DNA of 64,000 bases, from contig QHYH01000103.1 of assembly GCA_003223215.1 (NCBI GenBank), forward strand, positions 1 through 64,000. Reading direction: 5' to 3'. Made by a program: the position numbers and the translations under genes. Under the pieces are notes generated by a model. The model was not told the DNA's origin, searched no databases, and saw nothing but the letters and a program-made list of their open reading frames with translations. Below are positions 19,402 through 28,292 of the stretch, in pieces. Numbering within the stretch: position 1 is the stretch's first letter; each line of letters begins with the position of its first letter. The stretch is from Acidobacteriota bacterium (GTDB taxonomy: Bacteria > Acidobacteriota > Terriglobia > Acidiferrales > UBA7541).

Positions 19402-19989
19402 TTACCACTCTCCTTGTTTGCGAAGCTTTTTGATTTTGCGCTTGATGAGGTCGCGCTTCAGCATGCCCAGGTGCTGCAAGAAGAGGATGCCATTGAGGTG
19501 ATCGATTTCATGGCAGAAGGCGCGCGCCAGGAGGTTTTCGCCGCGAATTTCAAAAGGCTCGCCTTTGACGTTTTGTGCTTTCACAGTGACGAATTGCGGA
19601 CGCACGACGTAGCCGCGAAAGCCGGGAATCGAGAGGCAGCCCTCTTCCTCGCGGACTTCGCCTTCGGCGTGGGTGACTTCGGGGTTGGCCAGAACGATTT
19701 TGGCTTCGGGATTTTTCCCGCCGGTCACGTCCACCACCGCGAAACGTATGCTTTTGCCAATTTGTGGGGCGGCCAGGCCAACGCCCTGCGCGGCATACAT
19801 GGAGGCAAACATGTCTTCGGCAAGATCTTCGAGTTCGGCGTCAAATTTCTGCACCGGCGCGCCGGGCCTTTCGAGCACCGGATCGCCGTACTTGACGATG
19901 GGATAGATTTTGCGCGGCGGCGAAGACGGCTGTGGCGTCTCGGTGGCGGTAATCGCAGGTGTTTTAGAACTCGTTGATTTGTCGGACAT
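19402..19989 (-). CDS. def: Peptide deformylase
   Basis: Removes the N-formyl group from nascent proteins. All three metal-site motifs are present: GVGLAAPQIG, EEGCLSIPG and HEIDHLNG. The ATG at 19989 gives 195 residues, with a ~25-residue Ser/Thr/Pro-rich leader before the fold begins at IYPIVKYGDPVL. The start lies inside the last codons of aroC (26 bp overlap), suggesting translational coupling. An upstream TTG/ATG extension into aroC is possible but would only add a basic stretch. Confidence 0.95.
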   Translation of the reverse strand: MSDKSTSSKTPAITATETPQPSSPPRKIYPIVKYGDPVLERPGAPVQKFDAELEDLAEDMFASMYAAQGVGLAAPQIGKSIRFAVVDVTGGKNPEAKIVLANPEVTHAEGEVREEEGCLSIPGFRGYVVRPQFVTVKAQNVKGEPFEIRGENLLARAFCHEIDHLNGILFLQHLGMLKRDLIKRKIKKLRKQGEW

Positions 19990-21133
19990 AACCGTCGAAG
20001 TTCCGCCGCGTCTCCGCGAGCGAGTCCCCACCAAATTTTTGCAGAAAAGCATCGGCTAACACAAGAGCAACCATGGCCTCGCCTGCGACCGCACCGGCAG
20101 GCACCACGCACCAGTCGGAGCGCTCATAGGCCGCCTCGACCGGCTCCTTGGTAACCATGTTGGCGGTGTGCAGCGGCTTGCGCAGCGTGGAAATGGGCTT
20201 CAGATAGCCACGCATGACGAGGTCTTCGCCGTTGGTGATGCCGCCTTCTAGCCCGCCGGCACGGTTGCTGAAGCGGCGAAAACGGTGCACGGCCTTATCG
20301 TAGAAGATTTCGTCCTGGACGTCGCTGCCGTGAGCCGCGGCTATCGAAACGCCCTCGCCGATTTCGACGGCTTTGACGGCCTGGACGCTCATGAGCGCCT
20401 GGGCCAGGCGGCCATCAAGTTTTTCGTCCCACTGAGCGTGGCTGCCGAGACCGGGCGGAACATTGTGAGCGACAATCTCGAAGACGCCGCCGACGGTGTC
20501 GTTGGCCTTGAGAACGGCGTCCACTTCGGTTTTCATTTTGTCCTGGGTGGCGGCATCCGTGCAGCGCAGAGGGGAATCCAAATCCGCGCTGACGGCGCGA
20601 ATGTCCTTCCAGGTGGCGGGACGCTCCAGACGGATGTTGCCTACCTGGAGGGTGTGGCTGGCGATTTCCGTGCCGAATTCCTGCAAGAGGATTTTGGCAA
20701 ACGCGCCGGCCGCGACGCGCGCGGCGGTTTCGCGGGCAGAGGCCCGCTCGAGAACATAGCGCGCGTCGTGATAATTAAATTTCAGAGACCCGGCCAGGTC
20801 CGCATGGCCGGGCCGGGGTGCCACCAGCTTGCGCGCGCCAGGGTCATCCTCGGAGGGCTCCACGGGAAGGATTTTTTCCCAGTTGGCCCAATCGCGATTC
20901 TCGATGCGCAAGGCGATGGGAGCGCCGATCGTGTTGCCGTGGCGAACGCCGGCAAAAATCTCGGCGCGGTCCTGTTCGATTTTCTGGCGGCCGCCGCGAC
21001 CGTAGCCCAGCTGACGGCGGTGCAACTCGGTGTTGATGAACTTGAGGTCGATGGGGAGCTGCGCGGGAAGCCCGGAGATGTAGGCGAAAAGCGCCTGTCC
21101 ATGCGATTCGCCGGCGGTATAGAATTTCAGCAT
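19964..21133 (-). CDS. aroC: Chorismate synthase
   Basis: Last step of the shikimate pathway: EPSP to chorismate, FMN-dependent. The canonical N-terminus is MLKFYTAGESHGQALFAYI. The segments RRQLGYGRGGRQKIEQD and RASARETAARVAAGA, and the C-terminal region TLRKPLHTANMVTKEPVEAA, match the family, at ~389 residues. I choose ATG 21133 (GAGG just upstream) over a 56-residue upstream extension that lacks similarity. First gene of the aroC-def-fmt run. Confidence 0.95.
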   Translation of the reverse strand: MLKFYTAGESHGQALFAYISGLPAQLPIDLKFINTELHRRQLGYGRGGRQKIEQDRAEIFAGVRHGNTIGAPIALRIENRDWANWEKILPVEPSEDDPGARKLVAPRPGHADLAGSLKFNYHDARYVLERASARETAARVAAGAFAKILLQEFGTEIASHTLQVGNIRLERPATWKDIRAVSADLDSPLRCTDAATQDKMKTEVDAVLKANDTVGGVFEIVAHNVPPGLGSHAQWDEKLDGRLAQALMSVQAVKAVEIGEGVSIAAAHGSDVQDEIFYDKAVHRFRRFSNRAGGLEGGITNGEDLVMRGYLKPISTLRKPLHTANMVTKEPVEAAYERSDWCVVPAGAVAGEAMVALVLADAFLQKFGGDSLAETRRNFDGYVRQINEF

Positions 21134-21189
21134 CCGCGCCTCTGTCCTCGCGTGTCCTTTGACCGTGCCATCAGGAGGAAGAGACAGTC

Positions 21190-21663
21190 TAGCGACCGCG
21201 GCCTTCGGCGTCCAGCAAGCCGCGTTGTGTGCCTGAGCGTCGAGCAATTCACGCAGGATCTCGGCGGCAGCTTTCGCTCCGTGAGGGATACGCTCGTGCA
21301 TATCTTGGGCGGCGAGTGGGACTTGCTAACTGGAAGGAGGGTCTCATACCGCTCAATTCTTGACGGATTTGCGGACGCGGCGCGACAACCTTTTCCATCC
21401 GGACGCATTTCCCAACGTCGCTGCGGTTCGGATGAGGTGGGCAGAAGTCGAAAAAGAGCAAACCGAGTTCGTGAATCGCCTGACCGAAGAAGCCCTGGCA
21501 AAAAAATGCTTCCTTTTCGGAAAAAGGAGGTCAGCTTGGGGCGCTTGGGGCACTTGATGCAGCATCTCGCGAACCACGCGACTTACCGTCGAGGTCAAAT
21601 CGCGCTGACATGCGACAGCTGGACGCGGAACCTGTGGCTACGGACTTCCACGTGTTTCTGACG
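21190..21663 (+). pseudogene. DinB-family protein remnant
   Basis: A DinB/YfiT-like four-helix protein can be pieced together from two frames. Frame 1 reads LSVEQFTQDLGGSFRSVRDT..HILGGEWDLL (about 21232-21340). Frame 2 reads LFHPDAFPNVAAVRMRWAEVE...FVNRLTEEALAKK (21385-21515). Frame 1 resumes with LGHLMQHLANHATYRRGQIAL (21540-21610). The metal-binding histidines of the family would be in HILGGEW and NHATYRRGQ. The 5' part before LSVEQF is not recognisable. At least two frameshifts make it a pseudogene. It diverges from aroC, starting only ~60 bp away. Confidence 0.62.
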
Positions 21664-21688
21664 GAAGGCCGCGGGGGCCGTTAATCAT

Positions 21689-22021
21689 TCAGCGTTGGGT
21701 TTCTTTGCCGCCGACGTAGAGGGGCATGAGGATTTCGATGGCGATGCCGCGCCGCCCCTGGCCCAGGTCGTCGATGCGAACCACTCTGCCAAGCGATTCG
21801 CGATTGAGAGAACCGGGAGAGTCTGAATACGGGAAGGTAATGAACACGCGCATGCCCTCGATGTACGTCCCGTTTTTGGAGGCAAAGTACACACTTTCCC
21901 GGGTCGTGTTCAGCGTAGGGAGAATCTCGTCGAAGTTGAGATGAGCATCCGAAGGCCGCACGCGAACCACCTGCTGAAGCTTCAGACGAGCCCGACGCCG
22001 GCGCTCTGGTGGATAGCCCAT
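21689..22021 (-). CDS. PilZ-like domain protein
   Basis: A 110-residue basic protein starting MGYPPERRRRARLKLQQVVRVRP, then NTTRESVYFASKNGTYIEGMRVFITFPY and a final GRVVRIDDLGQGRRGIAIEI. The layout (N-terminal Arg cluster, central beta-hairpin, VxRID..GxG end) is that of a PilZ domain, but the second motif (NTTRESVYF) departs from D/NxSxxG, so c-di-GMP binding is uncertain. Divergent from mlaE across ~300 bp. Confidence 0.65.
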   Translation of the reverse strand: MGYPPERRRRARLKLQQVVRVRPSDAHLNFDEILPTLNTTRESVYFASKNGTYIEGMRVFITFPYSDSPGSLNRESLGRVVRIDDLGQGRRGIAIEILMPLYVGGKETQR

Positions 22022-22318
22022 AGTGTCCTGTCAAACCAGATTACCGGACATCGGCCGGTGGCGACCCGCGGATGTGGCCCAAGTTGCTCTTTTGACAACG
22101 GGAGCGGCCGTCGAGAACGACTCTTCCGAACGGCGCAAGCCCCTGTCGAATGCACAAGATACGGGAGGTCAGGGCGGCGACACGCCGGAGACGGGGAGTT
22201 GCCGGCGCCTTGCTGCGGAATCGCTTACTTGACGCATCGTTGCCAGCGAAGTTACGCTTCGGGTAGTGCTGTTTTGGGCGAGAGGCCCAACGCAGAGGAC
22301 GGGTGCAGACAGGAACTT

Positions 22319-23161
22319 GTGGCCGACACTCCGCTCCAGGTAACAGGCAATCATGCAAAGCAGGAAGAAGTCCCTTCGGTCGTCGAAGTGCTGGAAGGTG
22401 CGACGAAACGGGCGATAGCCGCCGTTCAGGACTACTCGCAGCTTTCCTTCCGCGCGCTGACCAATCTCGCGACTCCCCCGCATTATTTTCAGGACACGCT
22501 CGTGCAGATGGATGACGTGGGCGTTGGCTCGGTGCCGATCATTCTGCTCTCCGGATTCTTCATCGGTGGCGTCATGGTGTTGCAGACCGGCGCGCAGTTC
22601 GTGCGTTTTGGGCAGACGTCGTTGACCGGAGACGTGGTGTCGCTGGCGCTGGTGCGCGAACTTGCCCCCGCGATCACGGGCCTGCTTACGGCGGGGCGGT
22701 GTTCGTCGGGAATGGCTTCGGAGCTAGGTTCCATGCTAGTGACCGAGCAAGTGGATGCCATGCGGGCGATGGGCACGGACCCCAGCCGCAAGCTGGTCAC
22801 GCCTCGAGTGCTGGCAAGCCTGGCGATGGTGCCATTGCTGACGGCCATGATGGTGTTCGTTGGTCTGCTGGGTGGATGCGTATCTTCGGTTTTCTCGCTG
22901 CAACTGAGCGCGGTGGAGTTTTGGCGGCGCGCCATCGACATTTTGGAATTCTCGGACCTAATGCAGGGATTTTCAAAAGCTGTGGCATTTGGGTTGATTC
23001 TCTCCACGGTGGGCTGCTACAAAGGATTAACCGTGCGCGGCGGCACGCAAGGGGTCGGCCGTGCCACGACGCAGGCGGTCGTCATTTCCTCCGTGTTTAT
23101 TATTGTGGCCGACCTCTTCTTGACCAAGCTTTCTCTCTACCTAGCCAACCGGGTCTTCTAA
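22319..23161 (+). CDS. mlaE: MlaE-type lipid ABC transporter permease
   Basis: Inner-membrane permease of the Mla/MCE phospholipid transport system. About 280 residues with a soluble N-terminal helix (VVEVLEGATKRAIAAVQDYSQL) and five or six membrane segments. Conserved segments are PIILLSGFFIGGVMVLQTGA, LVRELAPAITGLLTAGR and the EQVDAMRAMGTDP loop typical of MlaE. I choose GTG 22319 (AGGA five bases upstream); the frame is open to 21941, but that part looks non-coding. mlaF and mlaD lie 2.3 kb on, beyond an opposite-strand peptidase whose stop is 2 bp from this one. Confidence 0.86.
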   Translation: MADTPLQVTGNHAKQEEVPSVVEVLEGATKRAIAAVQDYSQLSFRALTNLATPPHYFQDTLVQMDDVGVGSVPIILLSGFFIGGVMVLQTGAQFVRFGQTSLTGDVVSLALVRELAPAITGLLTAGRCSSGMASELGSMLVTEQVDAMRAMGTDPSRKLVTPRVLASLAMVPLLTAMMVFVGLLGGCVSSVFSLQLSAVEFWRRAIDILEFSDLMQGFSKAVAFGLILSTVGCYKGLTVRGGTQGVGRATTQAVVISSVFIIVADLFLTKLSLYLANRVF

Positions 23162-23163
23162 AC

Positions 23164-25329
23164 CTAATCCCCGGTCGAAATCGATTCGCCTTTGGCGAGA
23201 ACGCGGTCGAAGAAGTCCGCGCAGGCTTTGTAGCCGCGCACCCAGGAGCGCCACAGCAAAAAATCGTGGATCTCGTCAGGAAAGACCATCTGCTCGAAGG
23301 GAACTTTCTGTTCGCGAAGACGCTGCACAAGGTCCACCATCTGGCTGAAGTCCACGTTGCGGTCGTCATCGCCCTGAATCAGGAGCACCGGCGATTTCCA
23401 TGATCTGATGGAGGCGTTTGGCGAAGACTCGAACGCCAGGCGCATGGCCTCCGCGCGGTCGGGAGGGCCGCCGCCCTCCTGCCCACCCGGGCCGCCGCGG
23501 AAAATGCCGCGCGCGGACCAGTCATGCACGCCGTGGAAGTCCACGCCCGCCGCGAAAATGTCGGAATTGCGTGCAAGGCCCATGGCCGTCAGGAAACCAC
23601 CGTAGGAGCCGCCCCAGAGCCCGATCTTCTTAGTGTCCACGATCGCGAGCGTTTGGAGATATTTTGCGGCGGCGACGATGTCCTGATATTCCTCGGCGCC
23701 GCGCGGCCCGCCTTTCTCGCGTTCGCGGAATGCGCGGCCGTACATGATGCCGGTACGGTAGTTGACCGAGAGAACCACGAAGCCGCGCGAGGCGAGATAC
23801 TGATTCTCGGCGTAAGCGTTGTGATAGTACTGCATGTAGTGAAAGCCGAGCATCATTTGGCGGCGCGAGCCTCCGTGCATGAACAGCAGCGCCGGCCCGG
23901 CCGCGGTGCGTCCGCGTGGAACAAACAGTTGGCCGTGAATCTCGAGGCCGTCTTCGGCAGGGAATGTGACTTGCTTGGGCGCGACGAGCTGCGCGGTAGG
24001 AAAATCCCCGGGAAGAAGGCCGGCAATCATCTCGCGTCCAGAAGAAGTGAGGTGATAGGGCATGGCCGGGGAGACGGCGGTTGAGCCGAGACAGACAATG
24101 GTGCGGCCGTCGGAAAGTTCGACCGGTGTCCACTCCATCGTTGGGCCTTTACTGAGCGGTTCGGGCTTGCCGCCGTCGACGCGCACGCGCCACAGATGGC
24201 GCCGGTCGATGTCGTCCTGGTTCGAAGAGTAAATCACCGAGTGCGCATCGCGCGATATCGTCACATCTTCGACCTCGAATTCCCCGGGAGTGAGCAGCAC
24301 GGCCGCGCCGCCGGAAGCGGCTATGGAGTAGAGATGGTTCCAGCCGTCCTGCTCGGAAGCGAAAAGGATGCGGTTTCCGACGAAGTGCAAGGATTTATTT
24401 TCAGTGAGATTCGGGAGCGATCCGTTCTGCTCTTCGCTGCTGTGCCAGATTGCGTGAGCTTCGCCGCTAGAGGCATCGGCAACGTAAATAGCCCAAGGAT
24501 TGGGGCGAATCTGAAGAAGAGGAAGACGCTCCTCGAGGCCGTGGATGCGGACGAAGACAATCTGCTTGCCGTCGGCGGACCAGCGCGGCATGGAGTCACG
24601 ATCTACCGACGGCGCGAGGTAGCGGATGGATTCCTGCCCGAAATTGTAGATAGCGATGAAGCTGTGATCGCCGCGATGCGAGACGAAGGCGATTTCCGAG
24701 CCGTCGGGCGACCACTTCGGCGAATCATTTTCGCCGCGCACAAACGCAAGTTGATGTGCCGGCGTTGCGCCAGACACGGGGGCGACCCAAAGTTGGCCGC
24801 GCGCAGCCCACACGGCGGTGGTGCCGTCGGGCGAAAGTTCGACGTCCTCGCAGCCTTCGCGCGCGCAATCCAGGTCGCCCAGATAGCGCGGCTCGCCCTT
24901 GTCTACGTCCACGGCCCACACTTGCTGCTTGGGCCGAGTGACGTTGCTGGTGGGGTCGGCAACATCGCCTTCGGCGTTGAGTTCGCTGCCTCGCGAATAA
25001 ACGACGGTGCGGCCGTCGGGAGTGAGCCGAAGACTGGCCAGGGCCATCCCGTCGTCTGCCGAGTAATGCGTGACCTGCCGCGCCGCGAAGCCGGGAGCGT
25101 CGGCGATCCACGCGTTGCGGACGCCCCTGGCATCGAACACCCAGGCGACGCGCGGCACGCGTGCTGCAGCGGTCAAGTCGTCGGGAAACGGCGAGCTCAT
25201 AACCTGCTCGACGGTGAAGCTTTGCGCCGAGGCCATTTGCGGAACAAGCATTGCGCACACGCCCGGAACAAGAAACGCAACCAGATCGAAGAGAGCTGGC
25301 AATCTAGACGAGCCGGAAATCGTTTTCAC
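23164..25329 (-). CDS. S9 family prolyl oligopeptidase-like peptidase
   Basis: About 721 residues. A signal peptide (VAFLVPGVCAMLVPQMASAQ) is followed by a TolB/WD40-like beta-propeller (~40-440) with repeated LSPDGT/WSPDGS/WSADGK motifs. The alpha/beta-hydrolase domain then carries the catalytic Ser in GGSYGG ~150 residues from the end, Asp in QGDDDRNV and His in DEIHDF. Expected to cleave oligopeptides in the periplasm or outside the cell. GTG start at 25329 with GGGGAG upstream gives the best signal peptide. It sits antisense between mlaE and mlaF, tail-to-tail with mlaE (2 bp apart) and head-to-head with mlaF. Confidence 0.86.
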   Translation of the reverse strand: MKTISGSSRLPALFDLVAFLVPGVCAMLVPQMASAQSFTVEQVMSSPFPDDLTAAARVPRVAWVFDARGVRNAWIADAPGFAARQVTHYSADDGMALASLRLTPDGRTVVYSRGSELNAEGDVADPTSNVTRPKQQVWAVDVDKGEPRYLGDLDCAREGCEDVELSPDGTTAVWAARGQLWVAPVSGATPAHQLAFVRGENDSPKWSPDGSEIAFVSHRGDHSFIAIYNFGQESIRYLAPSVDRDSMPRWSADGKQIVFVRIHGLEERLPLLQIRPNPWAIYVADASSGEAHAIWHSSEEQNGSLPNLTENKSLHFVGNRILFASEQDGWNHLYSIAASGGAAVLLTPGEFEVEDVTISRDAHSVIYSSNQDDIDRRHLWRVRVDGGKPEPLSKGPTMEWTPVELSDGRTIVCLGSTAVSPAMPYHLTSSGREMIAGLLPGDFPTAQLVAPKQVTFPAEDGLEIHGQLFVPRGRTAAGPALLFMHGGSRRQMMLGFHYMQYYHNAYAENQYLASRGFVVLSVNYRTGIMYGRAFREREKGGPRGAEEYQDIVAAAKYLQTLAIVDTKKIGLWGGSYGGFLTAMGLARNSDIFAAGVDFHGVHDWSARGIFRGGPGGQEGGGPPDRAEAMRLAFESSPNASIRSWKSPVLLIQGDDDRNVDFSQMVDLVQRLREQKVPFEQMVFPDEIHDFLLWRSWVRGYKACADFFDRVLAKGESISTGD

Positions 25330-25461
25330 CGAAATCTCCCCTTTACTCCCAAAGCCGCTGTATTGTACGCCCATCTCGTTTTGTTCAGGCCTCGGGGAAA
25401 CGATTGCACATTAGGCTCCCTTTCCGGAAACCAAAGGCCAATTGCCGCTATAATCGCAAGT

Positions 25462-26298
25462 ATGATCGGAGACGGGTCTTTTCCCTTTGGAGAAGCGAGA
25501 TCCGCGATTGTTTTTGAGAACGTGCGCATCGGCTTCGACGAAGGAGAGATTCTGCGTGGGGTGTCGTTTTGCGTGCGCGAGCGAGAGACGGTGGTCTTGC
25601 TCGGCGAAACCGGCACTGGAAAGACCCTTACGCTGAAGATGGCTGCAGGGCTATTGCGGCCGGACAGCGGATGCGTCGACGTGCTGGGCCAGAAAGTATC
25701 GGAAATGGAAGAGAAAGAACTGCTGGCGTTTCGCCGCAAGATCGGCTTCATGTTTCAGGAAGGAGCTCTGTTCGACTCCTTGACGGTTGCGGAGAACGTG
25801 GCGTACCGGCTGCATGAAGACGGCATGCCTGCCGACGAGATCGAGCCGCGCGTGAGAGAAGTGCTGCGCTTTGTGGAGTTGGAGCATACCATGGGCCAGC
25901 TTCCTTCCGACTTGTCGGGCGGCATGAGACGGCGCGTTTCGATCGCGCGGGCCCTGGCAAATCGGCCTCCCATCGTGCTGTATGATTCGCCGACGGCGGG
26001 CCTGGATCCCGTTACCTCGCAGACGATTATCACGCTGATCTTGCGCCTGCGCGACATGTATGGAGTGACCGCCCTACTCGCTACCCACCGGCTTCAGGAT
26101 GGATTCGCGTTGGCGAATTTCCATTTCGACCCTCGTGCGGAACGCGTGGTGGCCAACTCGCGAAATGGGGGTGGGCCGGCGGCAAATGCGGCGCGGACGC
26201 GGTTTCTGGTGTATCGCGAGGGTGAGATTTATTTCGAAGGCGAACCAGAAGAAATTGTGAATACCAAGGATTCCTATCTAAAGCGTTTCTCGGCGTGA
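25462..26298 (+). CDS. mlaF: MlaF-type ABC transporter ATPase
   Basis: ATPase subunit of the Mla/MCE lipid transporter. Walker A is GETGTGKT, the Q-loop lies in FMFQEGALFDSLTV, the signature is LSGGMRRRV and the H-loop is ATHR. Walker B reads IVLYDSPTAGLD: the catalytic Glu after the Asp is Ser, which would slow hydrolysis unless compensated. A ~30-residue insertion after the H-loop (RNGGGPAANAARTRF) precedes the last strand. The ATG at 25462 starts MIGDGSFPFGEA; the much longer open frame upstream is antisense to the peptidase. 44 bp before mlaD. Confidence 0.9.
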   Translation: MIGDGSFPFGEARSAIVFENVRIGFDEGEILRGVSFCVRERETVVLLGETGTGKTLTLKMAAGLLRPDSGCVDVLGQKVSEMEEKELLAFRRKIGFMFQEGALFDSLTVAENVAYRLHEDGMPADEIEPRVREVLRFVELEHTMGQLPSDLSGGMRRRVSIARALANRPPIVLYDSPTAGLDPVTSQTIITLILRLRDMYGVTALLATHRLQDGFALANFHFDPRAERVVANSRNGGGPAANAARTRFLVYREGEIYFEGEPEEIVNTKDSYLKRFSA

Positions 26299-26342
26299 AT
26301 TTGCGATAGTGTTCTTTTTGGAATGCGGGAGGAAAGAACAAA

Positions 26343-27428
26343 ATGCCACAACGAAAACAACTTACCTGGACGGAGTTGCGGGTGGGGCTGTTCGTGATGG
26401 TGGGCTTGTCGGTGCTGGCAGCCGGAATCTTCTACGTGACCGGCCAGGGAATTTTGGGGCCAAAGTACCGGCTGAAGACGTATTTGCCGGAAGTTTCCGG
26501 GCTGGCCAAAGGGGCGACGGTGCGCGTGGACGGCGTGGAAGTGGGAAACGTGGAATCCATCACGTTTTTGCGGCGAACCCCAGGGAGGGCCATGGAGCGG
26601 AACAAAAATATCGAGGTGGTGATGCGCGTGGACCGGAAGTTTCAAGGCGATATTTTGACCGATTCGATAGCAAGCCTGAGGACGGAAGGCCTCCTGGGCA
26701 ACCGTTACGTGACCATTTCGCGCGGAATCACGGGGACCCCGATTCCTGATTCCGGAGTCATTCCGGGAACGGAAGAAAAGGCCATGTCGGAGGTGGTGGA
26801 GAGAAGCGCGGAAGTTCTGGGCAATCTTTCCGCCTTGTCCACCGACGTGCGCGAGCTCGTTGCCGGCGTGCAGGAAGGCCGTGGCTCGCTTGGGAAAATG
26901 CTGACCGATGATCAGGCTTACAACCATTTGAACGGTCTCCTGGCCAAGGGCGATGCGATGATGACCGGCATTCGAGATGGCCAGGGCACGCTTGGAAAAC
27001 TGGTCGCTTCCGATGACCTGTATGCGAAGGTGGATAAAGGGATGGATGACGTGAACGTCATGCTGGCGGATACGCGCGCCGGCAAAGGCACCCTCGGCAA
27101 ATTGCTTTACGACCCGACGCTCTATGACCAGACCAAAGAGGCGGTGGCGAATGGCAACTCCATGCTGAAGGATGCCCGCGCCGGCAAAGGCTCGTTGGGC
27201 AAGTTCATGACCGACGACACTTTATACGACAAGCTGCGCGAAACCAGCGCGAACGTTGCGTCTGCTTCCGCAAAGCTGAATGACAACACCACTACCGCGG
27301 GAAAATTGTTTACCGACCCAAAGCTTTACGACAATCTGGCCGGGTTGACCGGAGACATGCGCCTGCTGATTGGCGACTTTCGGCAAAACCCGAAGAAATT
27401 CCTGCACATCAAGATCACCCTCTTCTAA
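26343..27428 (+). CDS. mlaD: MlaD/MCE-domain lipid-binding protein
   Basis: The periplasmic, membrane-anchored partner of MlaE/F. One N-terminal membrane helix (~12-34) is followed by the MCE domain ~38-120 (YLPEVSGLAKGATVRVDGVEVG...). A long C-terminal part contains five imperfect repeats with the core G-x-G-(S/T)-L-G-K...D..LY (GRGSLGK, GQGTLGK, GKGTLGK, GKGSLGK, TTAGK) at ~35-45-residue spacing, probably forming the elongated helical needle seen in MCE proteins. GGGAGG lies upstream of ATG 26343. Confidence 0.9.
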   Translation: MPQRKQLTWTELRVGLFVMVGLSVLAAGIFYVTGQGILGPKYRLKTYLPEVSGLAKGATVRVDGVEVGNVESITFLRRTPGRAMERNKNIEVVMRVDRKFQGDILTDSIASLRTEGLLGNRYVTISRGITGTPIPDSGVIPGTEEKAMSEVVERSAEVLGNLSALSTDVRELVAGVQEGRGSLGKMLTDDQAYNHLNGLLAKGDAMMTGIRDGQGTLGKLVASDDLYAKVDKGMDDVNVMLADTRAGKGTLGKLLYDPTLYDQTKEAVANGNSMLKDARAGKGSLGKFMTDDTLYDKLRETSANVASASAKLNDNTTTAGKLFTDPKLYDNLAGLTGDMRLLIGDFRQNPKKFLHIKITLF

Positions 27429-27528
27429 AGCCGCTGGCGCTTTGCCGGAACCGCCGCAATGTGCTGTAATGCGGCTGTAACAATCGGTGCATACTCTTGC
27501 CGTTTGAATCGCTTCTCGTTCGAGGCCC

Positions 27529-28290
27529 ATGGAAACGCAGGATGTAGCGCAAAAACCGGCACGGACCGAGCCGGCCAAGTCCACCCTTCCGCAGCCAGGG
27601 CGCCCGGTTCCGAGCCGCGCTTATCCCGGCGCGTTAATCGTGGTGGAGGGCACGGATGGCTCCGGAAAAAGCACGCAGCTGTATTTGCTGAAGCGCTGGC
27701 TGGAAATCGGCGGCTACCGGTTGCACTTCACGGAATGGAATTCCTCGCCGTTGGTGAAGTCGGCGACGCGGCGCGGCAAGCAGCGCCGCTTGCTCACGCC
27801 GACGACTTTTTCGCTGCTGCACGCCGCGGACTTTGCCGACCGCTGCGAGCGCCAAATCATGCCGTTGCTTCAGGGAGACTACCTGGTCCTGGCTGACCGC
27901 TATGTTTACACGGCCTTTGCCCGGGACACGGCCAGAGGCTGCCCGCCGCACTGGCTCAGAAATCTCTATCGCTTTGCTCCTGTCCCGGACATCACGTTCT
28001 ACTTCCGCGCGCCGCTCGACGTGGCCGTGAACCGCATTTTAAGCGGGCGTCCCAAGCTGAAATACTACGAAGCAGGCATGGACCTCGGATTGTCGTACGA
28101 CCGGGCAGAAAGTTTTCGCTTGTTCCAGGCGCGGATTCTAGAGGAATACGACAAAATGGTAGATTCCGACAGTTTCGTGGTGCTGGACGGCACGATGCCG
28201 GTCAATAAATTACAGAAGCAGATGCGCGAAATCGTCGCTTCGAAAATCGATCTCAAGCGTTTTGCTCCCCGCGCTGAGGAAGGGGAGTAA
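27529..28290 (+). CDS. Thymidylate-kinase-like P-loop kinase (copy 1)
   Basis: A 253-residue nucleoside-monophosphate-kinase fold of the thymidylate kinase family. Walker A is EGTDGSGKSTQ at ~43-50, the DR(Y/F) motif is LADRYVYTAFARDTARG, and a lid-like region follows. The substrate region differs from true Tmk: after Walker A it reads FTEWNSSPLVKSATRRGKQRRLL, and the usual RxPGGT motif is absent. The true substrate is therefore open. First gene of the plus-strand run kinase-kinase-ppx-sixA, separated from copy 2 by 2 bp. GAGG precedes ATG 27529. A role as the housekeeping dTMP kinase is possible but not favoured. Confidence 0.75.
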   Translation: METQDVAQKPARTEPAKSTLPQPGRPVPSRAYPGALIVVEGTDGSGKSTQLYLLKRWLEIGGYRLHFTEWNSSPLVKSATRRGKQRRLLTPTTFSLLHAADFADRCERQIMPLLQGDYLVLADRYVYTAFARDTARGCPPHWLRNLYRFAPVPDITFYFRAPLDVAVNRILSGRPKLKYYEAGMDLGLSYDRAESFRLFQARILEEYDKMVDSDSFVVLDGTMPVNKLQKQMREIVASKIDLKRFAPRAEEGE

Positions 28291-28292
28291 GC

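Noticed and set aside
20285-21661. 458-aa plus-strand open frame across aroC
   Set aside because: Antisense to a certain chorismate synthase; only its last ~140 residues show real similarity (DinB remnant), reported separately.
24196-25461. Upstream extension of the mlaF frame (422 codons)
   Set aside because: Antisense to the S9 peptidase; the ABC domain begins right after ATG 25462.
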